From Photobacterium sp. TY1-4 (GTDB lineage: Bacteria > Pseudomonadota > Gammaproteobacteria > Enterobacterales > Vibrionaceae), in the NCBI RefSeq assembly GCF_025398175.1, contig NZ_CP099734.1, positions 744,001 to 808,000 of the forward strand: a DNA stretch of 64,000 nt, in the 5' to 3' direction. Made by a program: the position numbers and the translations under genes. Shown piece after piece: positions 27,701 to 36,642 of this stretch (the first letter of the stretch is position 1; each line of letters starts with the position of its first letter). The notes beneath the pieces were generated by a model. The model was not told the DNA's origin. It saw only the letters and a list, made by a program, of their open reading frames with translations, and made no database searches.

Positions 27701-28105
27701 ATGAATATCAGTGAAGTGGCCGCCAAAACCGGCTTGAACACCAAGACCATTCGATTTTATGAGGAGAAAGGGGTGATCACCCCACCGTCCCGTGCCAGCA
27801 ATGGCTACCGGCGCTATGGCGATCGGCAGCAAAATGAATTGTTGCTGATCCGCCGTGCCCGGCTGGTGGGCTTTTCCCTGGATGAGTGTCGGGAGTTGCT
27901 GGCGTTCTCGCGGGATCCGGCGCGCCGCAGCGCAGATGTCAAAGCGAAAGCCGAGCAGAAGCTGGCCGAAATCGACGGCAAGATCCAGGAGTTACTGGAA
28001 ATGAAAGCGACCCTGACCGCGCTGACGGAGCAGTGTCCGGGCGATAGCGGTGCGCAATGTCCGATTATTGAAGGGCTGTGCTGCGCGTCGGAGCCTGCGT
28101 GTTAA
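27701..28105 (+). CDS. cueR: Copper-responsive MerR-family regulator
   Basis: Activates copA when Cu(I) binds. The 134-aa product starts MNISEVAAKTGLNTKTIRFY, the MerR-type HTH of CueR, followed by a dimerisation helix and the metal loop C..GDSGAQC with a CC-rich C-terminal tail (GLCCASEPAC). The second of two tandem ATGs (27701) is chosen because AAGGA sits 6 nt before it. It is divergent from copA, so both promoters share the intergenic region. Confidence 0.95.
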   Translation: MNISEVAAKTGLNTKTIRFYEEKGVITPPSRASNGYRRYGDRQQNELLLIRRARLVGFSLDECRELLAFSRDPARRSADVKAKAEQKLAEIDGKIQELLEMKATLTALTEQCPGDSGAQCPIIEGLCCASEPAC

Positions 28106-28123
28106 GGCTCACTTTCTCTGTCA

Positions 28124-28152
28124 CACCCGCACTTGCAGACCACGTGCGGGTG
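28124..28152. terminator. Hairpin between convergent cueR and cnoX
   Basis: CACCCGCAC and GTGCGGGTG form a 9-bp stem with an 11-nt loop, between the two stops. No T tract in either direction, so only a possible terminator. Confidence 0.4.
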
Positions 28153-28172
28153 GCCTGCGGCGATGAAAGGGA

Positions 28173-29027
28173 TTAGTACAGCAGTGAGTACAGCTGGCGG
28201 CGGTAGGTATTGGCCATCGCATTGCCCTGACCGAGTGCCGAGAGCAGATCCATCATGGTTTTCTTGGCGTTGCCATCGGCAAAGTTCAAATCTTTACGCA
28301 GGATAGCGATCAGTAACTCCAGGGATTCCTGAGCGCGGTCCACCTGGCTGTACTGCACGGCCAGCTCATAAGAGAGCTGAATATTATCCGGCTCTGCCGC
28401 CAGTCGCTCTTCCAGCAGGCGGATTTCCGGCGAGTCGCTGGCTTGTTTATGTAGCTCAAGTTTGGCCATGAGACCTTTGTATTTGGCATCCTGATCCTGC
28501 ATCGGCACGGTTGCCAGCAGGGTTTCGGCATCATCATACTGCGAAGTTGCAACCAGGCATTCGGCAATGGCCAGGGTGATCACGCTGTTTTTCTCAAACT
28601 TGCCGGCCAGCTCGCGCAGGGTCGGCAGGGCCTGAGCATAATCCTGTTGATCGACCAGTGCCAGCGCTGCTTTTAGTTGCAGCTCTTCCTGGCTGGGCAG
28701 ATGTTTGCTCAGCATGGCACGCAGGCTTTCATCGGTTTGCGGCCCGGCGGCACCGTCGACTGGCTGGCCGTTTTTAAACAGGGCCACGGTCGGCAAACCA
28801 CGTACGCCAAACTGAGCGGCGACCATCTGCTGGCTTTCGCAATCCAGGGTCGCCAGGATCAGCTGTCCCTGATATTCCGAGACGATTTGCTCCAGAATTC
28901 GGTTCACATCTGCCGTTTCCGGCATGGATGGTGCCCAGAAGCTGATCACCACCGGGGTCTGCATGGATTGCTCGATGGTCTGCTGTAAATTCGTTTCGTT
29001 CAGTTCGATCGCAAGATTTTCGTACAT
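28173..29027 (-). CDS. cnoX: Thioredoxin-like chaperedoxin CnoX (YbbN)
   Basis: Binds oxidised or unfolded proteins and passes them to DnaK or GroEL. The 284-aa product has a thioredoxin fold (about 1-110) and C-terminal TPR-like helices (about 115-284). The usual CxxC position reads WAPSMPET, with no cysteine, so it is not a redox thioredoxin; some bacteria have such variants. The conserved cis-Pro loop is RGLPTVALF. It lies in the conserved copA/cueR...cnoX-ybbO-tesA-ybbA-ybbP neighbourhood. Confidence 0.9.
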   Translation of the reverse strand: MYENLAIELNETNLQQTIEQSMQTPVVISFWAPSMPETADVNRILEQIVSEYQGQLILATLDCESQQMVAAQFGVRGLPTVALFKNGQPVDGAAGPQTDESLRAMLSKHLPSQEELQLKAALALVDQQDYAQALPTLRELAGKFEKNSVITLAIAECLVATSQYDDAETLLATVPMQDQDAKYKGLMAKLELHKQASDSPEIRLLEERLAAEPDNIQLSYELAVQYSQVDRAQESLELLIAILRKDLNFADGNAKKTMMDLLSALGQGNAMANTYRRQLYSLLY

Positions 29028-29110
29028 GGGGCTGCTCTTTGATGTATTTGGCCTATAAAGATCGATATGGGGGATAAAGCGAGAAAGATCAAGGGAGCAG
29101 CCTACCCGGG

Positions 29111-29142
29111 ATAAAAAAGGAGAGCCTCGCTCTCCTTTTTTA
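29111..29142. terminator. Strong hairpin with A and T tracts upstream of cnoX
   Basis: AAAAAAGGAGAGC-CTC-GCTCTCCTTTTTT: long symmetric terminator. It lies 84 bp upstream of cnoX, so it probably ends a short minus-strand transcript from about 29290 that carries a 23-codon reading frame. Confidence 0.88.
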
Positions 29143-29211
29143 TGGGTGTAACGTCAACAGCAATGCGAGTGTCACGCAGACACAGAGGAAATTAATTCTG
29201 CTTAACGTCAT
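29140..29211 (-). CDS. Possible 23-aa hydrophobic peptide (leader-like)
   Basis: MTLSRINFLCVCVTLALLLT and three more residues: a single hydrophobic segment. The stop codon overlaps the T tract of the strong terminator. AGGT lies about 9 nt before the ATG, and a TATATT box stands about 75 bp upstream. The frame-terminator layout recalls attenuator leaders or small membrane proteins. I do not recognise it. Confidence 0.4.
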   Translation of the reverse strand: MTLSRINFLCVCVTLALLLTLHP

Positions 29212-29384
29212 GATGATACCTGTCAGTCTGAGTCTGTTAACCGTCGGAAAGACTCCGGGGAGTCTCCTTTCAAATTACAGGGCTAATATATAAATCCAAT
29301 ATGACAGGAACATGACGTTTGTTCTCTTTTTCGATGAAATGCTTGCCACTCGTCCTCGACGGATGTTTTTTCCGGGTCCAGGCG

Positions 29385-29525
29385 ATGAACTCCGGAAATA
29401 ACAGCTGGGAGCTCGGCAAAGCGATTTTTGGTTTTTGGCTGTTTTATGGATTTATTTTCAGTATTTTAGCTGTTTTAAACGGAACTTATGGTGTTTTCCC
29501 AATTTGTCTAATCACTCTTACTTAA
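29385..29525 (+). CDS. Possible 46-aa small membrane protein
   Basis: MNSGNNSWELGKAIFGFWLF then a continuous hydrophobic stretch and a short tail. The SWxLGKxFxGFW pattern looks like real small-membrane-protein sequence, but the ribosome-binding site is weak and the 3' end overlaps the ybbO stop by 18 bp. Weak call. Confidence 0.3.
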   Translation: MNSGNNSWELGKAIFGFWLFYGFIFSILAVLNGTYGVFPICLITLT

Positions 29526-30335
29526 TAACTTGTCCAACCAGATCGTCGGTAAAACTCGACGTAAAAATCCGAAAATGTAGGTCGGCTGGGTGACATAATA
29601 ACGGGATTTTGGCTGCTTGCTGTTGATAATGGATTGTAACGGCTTTAATACGGCTTCAGGTGGTAGGGTGAAACGGCTGGAGGGAGATGTTTTTCCCAGG
29701 CGATCCAAGGTATTCCGGTAGCTGGCCTGGTGGCGGGAGGCTGCCATATCGATATGTCGTTCAAACTGCTGTTTGGCATTTTCCCGAAACCGGCTCTCAA
29801 TCGGACCGGGCTCGATCAGGCTGATGTGGATCGGGGTATCCTGCAATTCAAGACGTAAGGTGTCGGTATAGCCTTCCAGAGCAAATTTACTGGCATTGTA
29901 GGCACCACGATATTTCATCGCGACCAACCCCAGTACCGAGCTGTTTTGTACAATTTTGCCGCCGCCTTGGGCCAGCATCAGCGGGATCACCGTCCGGGTC
30001 AGTTCGTGCCAGCCAAACAGGTTGGTTTCAAACTGCTGGCGCAGGGCATCTGTCGGCAGATCTTCCAGCGCGCCGGGCTGACCGTAGGCGGCGTTGTTAA
30101 ACAGGACATCAATGCGGCCGTCGGTGAGCGCCAGGCAAGCCGTCACACCTTGTTGAATCGAGTCGGGATCCGCCAGGTCGAGCCGGACGCAATGCAGGCC
30201 CTCGTTCTGAAGCCGCCGTACATCATCCGGATGGCGACAACTGGCCACAACGGGATAACCGGCCTGGTGGAGCTGTTTGGCACAGTGATAGCCGATCCCG
30301 CTGCTACAGCCGGTGATCAGGATGCTCTCTTTCAT
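29508..30335 (-). CDS. Short-chain dehydrogenase/reductase, YbbO type
   Basis: 275-aa SDR oxidoreductase using NADP(H). It has the nucleotide-binding TGCSSGIGYHCAKQL, the structural NNAAYG, and the catalytic Ser (QNSSVLG) and YNASK motifs. The C-terminal hydrophobic patch (YIFGFLRRVLPTIW) could contact membranes. E. coli YbbO reduces fatty and other aldehydes, and this gene holds the same place between cnoX and tesA. Substrate is inferred from that. Confidence 0.88.
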   Translation of the reverse strand: MKESILITGCSSGIGYHCAKQLHQAGYPVVASCRHPDDVRRLQNEGLHCVRLDLADPDSIQQGVTACLALTDGRIDVLFNNAAYGQPGALEDLPTDALRQQFETNLFGWHELTRTVIPLMLAQGGGKIVQNSSVLGLVAMKYRGAYNASKFALEGYTDTLRLELQDTPIHISLIEPGPIESRFRENAKQQFERHIDMAASRHQASYRNTLDRLGKTSPSSRFTLPPEAVLKPLQSIINSKQPKSRYYVTQPTYIFGFLRRVLPTIWLDKLLSKSD

Positions 30336-30432
30336 GATGGTTCCTTCAAAATGTCGGGGAGAGCACCATTGTTCCTGATTTCAATTGGTTTTTAAACAAT
30401 CACGGCTGCACGTTCGGGCGGAATCTTCCGGC

Positions 30433-30714
30433 TCAGTAACCGACGGCGCTGTCGTTGATATCGACGATATTACAGTTGACTCCGCCGAGCTCTTTGCAGG
30501 TGCTTAGTGCTGCGGCCTGGGCATCCTGGATTGAGCCGGCGGACCAGGCAGCGCCGGCCACTTTATTGATGCCGATGGCATAGGCTTTATTGCCGGGTTG
30601 ATCCCGGTATTCCTGAAACAGTGAGTAGGTGGTGTACTCGCTCGAACTACAGCCACCGAGGATAGACAGGACTGCGCAAAGTCCCACAACGTTCCTACTT
30701 AACTTCAACATCAT
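30433..30714 (-). CDS. Small lipoprotein (DUF4189-like)
   Basis: 93-aa predicted lipoprotein: basic start, hydrophobic core, lipobox ILGGC (Cys about residue 22). The mature part has YAIGINKVAGAAWSAGSIQDA and two later Cys (STCKELGGVNC), which look like a DUF4189-type fold with one disulfide. AGGAAG precedes the ATG at 30714. Inserted between ybbO and tesA, where E. coli has no gene. Function unknown. Confidence 0.7.
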   Translation of the reverse strand: MMLKLSRNVVGLCAVLSILGGCSSSEYTTYSLFQEYRDQPGNKAYAIGINKVAGAAWSAGSIQDAQAAALSTCKELGGVNCNIVDINDSAVGY

Positions 30715-30815
30715 GTCTGACTTCCTGTTGCTTATCATCAGATCAAGCATAGTCAAAGTGAGGGCAAAAAATTATCTTCAGCGCAAAATAGTTCTACTCA
30801 CAGATGCGGCGCCGG

Positions 30816-31412
30816 TTACAGGTGCGGTGCCAACTCGGATGCCATAAAGGCGGCGATCCAGGGTTGCGCTTCCGAAGTCGGGTGCAAGCCGTCCTCCATC
30901 ATCCATTCAGGTTTGAGAATCACCTGCTCGAGAAAGAACGGCAGCAGCGGAGCTTCATATTGTTGGCTGAGCGCGGGGTAGATCTGGCTGAAACTATCGC
31001 TGTAGCGTTTGCCGTAGTTGGGCGGGATGCGAATTTGCATCAACAGTGCCTGCGCGCCCTGATCGTGGATCTGAGTGATCATCTGACGCAGGTTGTTGCG
31101 TATTGTCTTTGGGGGGAACCCGCGCAGCCCGTCATTGGCGCCGAGCTCAATGATCACATAATCGGGCTGATGGCGCTGCAGGAGTTGCGGTAGCCGGGCC
31201 AGCCCGTTGCCGGTGGTATCGCCGGAGATGCTGGCGTTCACCACCTCAATTTCATGCCCCTGGGCGATCAGGATCGGTTCGAGCAGCACCGGCCAGCTTT
31301 TTTCGGCCGGCATCCGGTATCCGGCACTCAGGCTGTCACCCAGAACCAACAGAGTGGTAGAGTAGGCGTTGAGTGAGAAAAAAATGAACAAGACAACTGA
31401 AAGGATTCGCAT
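30816..31412 (-). CDS. tesA: Periplasmic acyl-CoA thioesterase I / lysophospholipase L1
   Basis: 198-aa SGNH/GDSL hydrolase with a signal peptide (about 1-18). All four blocks are visible: GDSLSAGY (nucleophile Ser), SGDTTGNGL, GANDGLRG, and the catalytic DGLHP near the C-terminus. The frame is open upstream, but the ATG at 31412 gives the normal mature start. It faces ybbA with only 1 bp between the two start codons. Confidence 0.96.
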   Translation of the reverse strand: MRILSVVLFIFFSLNAYSTTLLVLGDSLSAGYRMPAEKSWPVLLEPILIAQGHEIEVVNASISGDTTGNGLARLPQLLQRHQPDYVIIELGANDGLRGFPPKTIRNNLRQMITQIHDQGAQALLMQIRIPPNYGKRYSDSFSQIYPALSQQYEAPLLPFFLEQVILKPEWMMEDGLHPTSEAQPWIAAFMASELAPHL

Positions 31413-31413
31413 T

Positions 31414-32088
31414 ATGTCAGCTTCCGTGATTAAGGCCAAATCGGTATCCAAGCAGGTGACGACCGCGTCATCACAACTCACCATTTTGCAGGATGTTTCC
31501 CTCGAGGTCGAGCAGGGCGAAGCCATTGCGCTGGTCGGCGTCTCCGGCGCCGGGAAGTCGACGCTGATGACGCTGCTGGCCGGGTTGGATATTCCGAGCA
31601 GTGGTGAAATCGAATTGCTGGGTCAGCCGTTGTCTCAGCTGGATGACGAAGCGCGGGCGGCGTTGCGTAGTGATGCGATTGGCTTTGTGTTTCAGAGCTT
31701 TCTGTTGGTGCCGTCGCTCAGTGCGCTGGAGAATGTGATGCTACCGGCGATCATCCGCGAAGAGGCCGGAGATGAAGTACGGGCTGCGGAGTTGTTGCGC
31801 CAGGTCGGGCTGGAAGGGCGGGAAAGCCATTTGCCGTCGCAGCTTTCCGGCGGGGAGCAACAGCGGGTCGCACTGGCGCGGGCTTTTATGACCCGGCCGC
31901 GGATCCTGTTTGCCGATGAGCCGACCGGCAACCTGGATCAGCACACGGCCGCCACCGTGATTGATCTGCTGTTTGCCCTCAACCGCGATCACGGAACAAC
32001 CCTGGTGCTGGTGACTCATGATCCGCAACTGGCACAGCGGTGCGATCGTACGTTACGGATCCAGGGCGGCAGCGTGGAGGCAGCATGA
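31414..32088 (+). CDS. ybbA: ABC transporter ATPase YbbA
   Basis: ATP-binding subunit of the YbbAP complex, LolCDE/MacB-like. 224 aa with Walker [11 protein letters not shown]-loop [10 protein letters not shown], signature [14 protein letters not shown], Walker B ILFADEPT and the His switch VTHD. The ATG at 31414 has AAAGGA 11 nt upstream, which lies inside the tesA coding region; an in-frame ATG at 31369 would overlap tesA by 44 bp. It overlaps ybbP by ATGA. By knowledge of the family it probably acts on lipid or hydrophobic substrates together with TesA. Confidence 0.94.
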   Translation: MSASVIKAKSVSKQVTTASSQLTILQDVSLEVEQGEAIALVGVSGAGKSTLMTLLAGLDIPSSGEIELLGQPLSQLDDEARAALRSDAIGFVFQSFLLVPSLSALENVMLPAIIREEAGDEVRAAELLRQVGLEGRESHLPSQLSGGEQQRVALARAFMTRPRILFADEPTGNLDQHTAATVIDLLFALNRDHGTTLVLVTHDPQLAQRCDRTLRIQGGSVEAA

Positions 32089-34529
32089 CTGAGATGAGTG
32101 ATACACATACTTTGGCCAAACCGGCGCGCACTTCCATGCTGCTGAAATGGAGTTGGCGCGAACTCTGGCACGGTCAACTCTGGCCGGTGGCCGTGGCCCT
32201 GACCTTAATTATTGCCTGTGTGTTTGCCCTGGCGGCGCTGGTGGTGCGGGTTGAGAAAATCATGGTCGATCAGGGGCGTTCCATGATTGCCGCGGATCTG
32301 GTCTTTCGCTCTGCCGATCCCATCTCCGAGCCGTTACTGGCGCAGGCGCAATCATTGGGGCTGACCGTCTCGCAGCAAACCCGGTTCGGCACCATGGCGT
32401 TCAGTGACACCCAGATGCAACTGGTGAGTGTCAAGGCGGTAGACAGCCGCTTCCCGCTGCGGGGCGAGCTGATCCTGCAGGGCGAGCAGCGTCATAGCCA
32501 GGTCCGGCCCGGGGAGTTGTGGTTGTCGGAGCGGCTGTTTTCGCTGCTGGCGGTGAAGCCGGGTGATGCGGTGTCCATTGGCGATGCGACCCTGACCGTC
32601 AGCGGGCATATCGTGTCGGAGCCGGAGCTGTCGTTTAACCCGTTCAGCCAGATGCCGGCCGTGCTGATCCACGCCAGTGATCTGGCCAAAACCGGGGCCA
32701 TTCAGCCGGGCAGCCGGGTGCGGTTCCTGGCCTATTTCAACGGGCCGGATGCCCAGTTGAAACAATTTCAGCAGGCGGTGACTCTGTCACCGGGACAGCG
32801 CTGGATCAGTGAAACTACGCAGGGTCAGACCGGAGAGATGATTGAGCGCGCGCGCCAGTATCTTTCGCTGACCCTGTTTCTGGTGATCCTGATGGCCACC
32901 GCGACCTTGGTCCTGACCTGTCTGCATTACAGTGCCACCCGGGTTGAGGCGGTGGCGATGATGAAAAGCCTCGGTGCCAGCAAACGCTGGCTGTGGCGCT
33001 GGCTGGCCCGCCAGCTGGCGATGCTGTTTGCCATCTCGGCGGTCGCCGGGCTGAGTCTGGGCGGATTGCTTGAGTTTCTGTTGCGCCTGCCGCTGGCGGA
33101 TGTTCTGCCGGATCCGTTGCCGGAAATGGGGCTGATGCCTTTTGCCGCGAGCCTGATGGTTGCGCTGCTGGTGGCGATCCCCGGGATGGGGATTTCGCTG
33201 CTGCGTCTGGTGGATGCCCCGGCGATCTCAGTGATCCAACAGCAGGTGGCATGGCCGAAAAAACGTCAGGGCTACGCGCTGATTGCATTACCGGTGGTCG
33301 CGGCCCTGCTGTGGTTCGGCAGCAACAAGTTTATGTGGCTGACCCTGGGGGGCCTCGCTGCCCTCTTTCTCGTGCTGGCGGCGCTCGGGCTGGGGTTGGT
33401 GGGACTGCTCAAGCGCGGTACCTGGCGCAGTGCCGTCCGGCTTGCGCTGAGCCGGATCAGCCGCAGCCCGCTGGCGACCGGCGCGCAACTGGCCGCTTTG
33501 ACCAGCTCCCTGATGCTGCTGGCGGTGATCTGGCTGTTGCGTACAGATTTGCTGGCCGACTGGCAGCAAACGCTGCCGGCTGACGCGCCGAATGTGTTTG
33601 CGTTGAATATCAGCCCGCAGGAGCAAGCCCGGTATCTGGCCGAGCTTGATAACAACCGGGTGGCGCGTTCGGACAGTTATCCGGTGATCCGCGGCCGGTT
33701 AACAGCCATCAATCAGCAAGACATGCTAGCGGTGTCCCGCGAGGAGCGGGATGAGTCGTTGCGCCGTGAACTGAACCTGACCTGGCGCGAATCGATGCCG
33801 GTCCACAATACGCTGCTGGCCGGGACATGGGCGACGCAGTCGGGCGTGTCGGTGGAATCCGGCATTGCCGAGCGGCTCGGGATTGAACTGGGCGATGAGC
33901 TGACCTTTACCGTCAACAGCCAGCCGTTCAGCGCGACGGTCACCAGTCTACGTCAGGTTGAGTGGCGCAATATGCGACCGAACTTCTATTTTATTTTTAC
34001 CCCGGATGTGATGGCGGATCTGCCGGCCACCTGGCTGTTGAGTTATCGGATTGAAGCGGATCAGGATGCGCTGATCAATCAGCTCGGCCGGGATTTCCCG
34101 ACGGTCACCCTGCTGGATTTGCGGATCATGGCGACCCGGATCCAGGCCATTTTGCAGCAGGTCTCGTTGTCATTGTCGGTCCTGGCGGCGCTCGGCGTCT
34201 GCAGCGGCCTGTTGCTGGTTCTGACCCTGCTCCGGCTCAGCCTGTCGCAGCGGGCGCAGGAAATCCAGCTCTATCGCACGCTGGGGGCGAGTCGTAAGCG
34301 GATTTCGGCGACCCTCTGGAGTGAGTACGGGATCATGGCGCTGCTGGCCGGGGTCATGGCGGCTGTCGGCGCAGAAGTGGTGATGGCGGCTCTGATGATC
34401 TGGGGATTTGAGCTGCCGGTTCAGACGCATTCCGTGTTGTGGCTGGTGTTGCCGCTGTTGTCGCTGGCGCTGGTGGTGGTCATCATCCGTACCATGATCC
34501 GGCAGCTGCTGTTGCCGCTTCGGGGCTAG
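32085..34529 (+). CDS. ybbP: ABC transporter permease YbbP
   Basis: 814-aa FtsX-superfamily permease: a first transmembrane helix (about 32-56), a large periplasmic domain, three helices (about 260-375), a second helix bundle (about 400-500), a second periplasmic domain and three C-terminal helices. This is the ten-helix YbbP layout. The start overlaps the ybbA stop (ATGA), so the two are co-translated. With ybbA it forms a conserved but incompletely understood transporter, always near tesA. Confidence 0.92.
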   Translation: MTEMSDTHTLAKPARTSMLLKWSWRELWHGQLWPVAVALTLIIACVFALAALVVRVEKIMVDQGRSMIAADLVFRSADPISEPLLAQAQSLGLTVSQQTRFGTMAFSDTQMQLVSVKAVDSRFPLRGELILQGEQRHSQVRPGELWLSERLFSLLAVKPGDAVSIGDATLTVSGHIVSEPELSFNPFSQMPAVLIHASDLAKTGAIQPGSRVRFLAYFNGPDAQLKQFQQAVTLSPGQRWISETTQGQTGEMIERARQYLSLTLFLVILMATATLVLTCLHYSATRVEAVAMMKSLGASKRWLWRWLARQLAMLFAISAVAGLSLGGLLEFLLRLPLADVLPDPLPEMGLMPFAASLMVALLVAIPGMGISLLRLVDAPAISVIQQQVAWPKKRQGYALIALPVVAALLWFGSNKFMWLTLGGLAALFLVLAALGLGLVGLLKRGTWRSAVRLALSRISRSPLATGAQLAALTSSLMLLAVIWLLRTDLLADWQQTLPADAPNVFALNISPQEQARYLAELDNNRVARSDSYPVIRGRLTAINQQDMLAVSREERDESLRRELNLTWRESMPVHNTLLAGTWATQSGVSVESGIAERLGIELGDELTFTVNSQPFSATVTSLRQVEWRNMRPNFYFIFTPDVMADLPATWLLSYRIEADQDALINQLGRDFPTVTLLDLRIMATRIQAILQQVSLSLSVLAALGVCSGLLLVLTLLRLSLSQRAQEIQLYRTLGASRKRISATLWSEYGIMALLAGVMAAVGAEVVMAALMIWGFELPVQTHSVLWLVLPLLSLALVVVIIRTMIRQLLLPLRG

Positions 34530-34578
34530 CGGTAACGATGATGCTGACACGCGTGAGGTGACGTGAGGTGAAACGGGA

Positions 34579-34599
34579 GTCCGGCGTCAGACGCCGGAC
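34579..34599. terminator. Hairpin at the yfcH / ybbP convergence
   Basis: GTCCGGCGT-CAG-ACGCCGGAC overlaps the last bases of yfcH. There is no T tract. It could serve both convergent genes. Confidence 0.45.
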
Positions 34600-35519
34600 G
34601 CATCGATTCGGCTTTTATCTCCGACCGTCTCTTCCAGGGCATGTTCAAGTTTCGGAAAACAGAAGTGGAAGCCGTGATCCTGCAGGCGTTTCGGCAGTGC
34701 TCGCTGGCTGTCGAGCAGCAGCGTGGCGGCTTCTCCCAGCCCGAGCCGGAGCAGCCATGCCGGAGTTTTGAAAAAGTGAGGTCGGTGCAGCACCTTGGCC
34801 AGGGTTCGGCTGAATTCCTGGTTGGTCACCGGATTCGGGGCAGTAAAATTGTAGGCGCCGTTTGCTTCCGGGTGCTTGAGCAAAAACAGGATCCCCTTGA
34901 CCATATCCTGCAGGTGGATCCAGGGAAAATACTGCTCGCCAGTGCCGATCGGACCGCCAAAGCCGAGCTGGTAGGCCGGTAGCATTCGGGCCAGCGCGCC
35001 GCCGTGGCGACCCAGTACAATGCCGGTCCGCAGCAGGCAGACCCGGGTGCGATCCGACTGCGCGGCCTGCGCAGTTTCTTCCCACTGCCGACACACCTGG
35101 TGGGCAAAGTCCTGGCCGTTTACCTCTAGGCTTTCGTCAAAACTGCGGGATTGCTGATCGCCGTAAAACCCCACCGCCGAGCCGCTGATAAAAATCTCGG
35201 GGGGATTGGTGCCGGCCTTGATTTTGTCGACCAACTCGCGGGTGATGGCCCAGCGGCTCTGGCAAATCTCCTGCTTCTGGCGATCGGTCCAGCGTTTGTT
35301 GATGATGGGCTCGCCGGCCAGGTTAATGACTGCATCGAAGGCGTCCAGGTCCTTCAGCTCATGCAGCGTTTCGATGACGGTGATGTGGTGGCCCAGTTGT
35401 TGATAGGCCCGCGCTGGATTGCGACTCAGGACGGTGATCCGTTCGTGGTTCAGGTGTGGCAACAGTGCTTTTCCGATAAATCCCGTTCCGCCAGTGACTA
35501 AAATGTTCATTCCATTCAT
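34587..35519 (-). CDS. yfcH: TIGR01777-family NAD(P)-dependent epimerase-like protein YfcH
   Basis: 310-aa extended SDR with the Rossmann start NILVTGGTGFIGKALLPHL and the block GSAVGFYGDQQSR, where the Tyr occupies the SDR active site. A C-terminal DUF1731-type region follows. The metabolic role is unknown. AAAGGACC precedes the ATG at 35519. A six-copy 17-bp tandem repeat begins 8 bp upstream of the start. Confidence 0.92.
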   Translation of the reverse strand: MNGMNILVTGGTGFIGKALLPHLNHERITVLSRNPARAYQQLGHHITVIETLHELKDLDAFDAVINLAGEPIINKRWTDRQKQEICQSRWAITRELVDKIKAGTNPPEIFISGSAVGFYGDQQSRSFDESLEVNGQDFAHQVCRQWEETAQAAQSDRTRVCLLRTGIVLGRHGGALARMLPAYQLGFGGPIGTGEQYFPWIHLQDMVKGILFLLKHPEANGAYNFTAPNPVTNQEFSRTLAKVLHRPHFFKTPAWLLRLGLGEAATLLLDSQRALPKRLQDHGFHFCFPKLEHALEETVGDKSRIDASGV

Positions 35520-35897
35520 GGTCCTTTCCTGAAAACTCAGAGCTCCTGAAAATTCAGATCTCCTGACAACTCAGAGCCCGTGAAAACTCAGGGCTCCTGA
35601 CAACTCAGAGCTCGTGAAAACTCATAGCTACACATGACTCGATCGAGCCTGATCTAAGTATAAACGAAGATGACTAAATCATTCTAATCAATGAGTTGAG
35701 AGTGCTCCGCCCGGGTTCTGATCCGGAGCCGTAACACATGTGTCGTGCGTCACTGGTGGCTGCAAGGGATGTCCGGGTCCCAAGTCAATTATGTGCCTCA
35801 CCTCTCGACTCGGTAAATGCAAGATGTTTCAAAATGTGAATACCCATTATTGTAATAAGGAATATTGAACGGCGTATTTGGGACCACAGGAGGCAGC
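35520..35897. other. Intergenic region yfcH / DUF1538 operon
   Basis: 378 bp between divergent genes. It contains the 17-bp tandem repeats (35527-35628) and then unique DNA leading to a perfect AGGAGG ribosome-binding site at 35888. No further gene seen. Confidence 0.6.
35527..35628. repeat. Six 17-bp tandem repeats
   Basis: Consensus TCCTGAAAACTCAGAGC, six units end to end without gaps. Each keeps CTGA-N4-TCAG or a close variant, a small dyad. Units differ at 1-3 positions. Confidence 0.9.
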
Positions 35898-36632
35898 ATG
35901 GCAGCAGTATGGGCAATGGTGAAGGCGATGCTTTCCAGCTTGCGTGATCTGTTGCCGATCGTGTTGGTGATTGCCTTTTTCCAGGGCGTGGTGCTGCAGC
36001 AGCCGTTGCCGGATTGGGGGCCGATCCTGCTGGGCCTGCTTCTGGTGGTGGTCGGGCTGACCCTGTTCGTGTTTGGTCTTGAGCTGGGACTGTTCCCGAT
36101 AGGGGAGTCGATGGCACACGCCTTTGCCAGCAAAGGCAGCCTGATCTGGTTACTCATTTTTGCGTTTTGCCTCGGGTTCGGGACGACCGTTGCCGAACCT
36201 GCCTTGACGGCCGTGGCGGCGGAAGCCGCTGATGTGGCGGCCGAAGGCGGTTTGATTGCGACCGACCCGCAGTCCCGGGACGGGTATGCTCATGGCCTGC
36301 GCCTGACCGTGGCGTTGTCAGTTGGTATCGCCATCATGCTGGGGGTGATCCGCATTCTTAAAGGCTGGCCGATCCAGTGGTTGATCATCGGCGGTTATCT
36401 CACCGTGATGGTCATGACCTGGTTTGCGCCGCCGACGATTGTCGGGATTGCGTACGATTCCGGCGGGGTGACGACCTCGACCATTACCGTTCCGCTGGTC
36501 ACGGCGCTCGGCGTCGGGCTGGCGTCGTCGATTAAAGGGCGTAACCCTATGGTCGATGGGTTCGGGCTGATCGCTTTTGCCTCCCTGACGCCGATGATTT
36601 TTGTGATGGGCTACGGCATGCTGGTGTACTAG
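35898..36632 (+). CDS. DUF1538 membrane protein, first paralogue
   Basis: 244-aa polytopic inner-membrane protein. Conserved blocks: [44 protein letters not shown] and [20 protein letters not shown]...[20 protein letters not shown]. The polar Glu and Asp within hydrophobic stretches suggest ion transport. I recall that a DUF1538 pair from a Halomonas (UmpAB) was reported as a Na+(Li+,K+)/H+ antiporter; I cannot verify this here. An AGGAGG 5 nt before the ATG at 35898 fixes the start. It heads a four-gene operon. Confidence 0.88.
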   Translation: MAAVWAMVKAMLSSLRDLLPIVLVIAFFQGVVLQQPLPDWGPILLGLLLVVVGLTLFVFGLELGLFPIGESMAHAFASKGSLIWLLIFAFCLGFGTTVAEPALTAVAAEAADVAAEGGLIATDPQSRDGYAHGLRLTVALSVGIAIMLGVIRILKGWPIQWLIIGGYLTVMVMTWFAPPTIVGIAYDSGGVTTSTITVPLVTALGVGLASSIKGRNPMVDGFGLIAFASLTPMIFVMGYGMLVY

Positions 36633-36642
36633 GTGAAACGGG

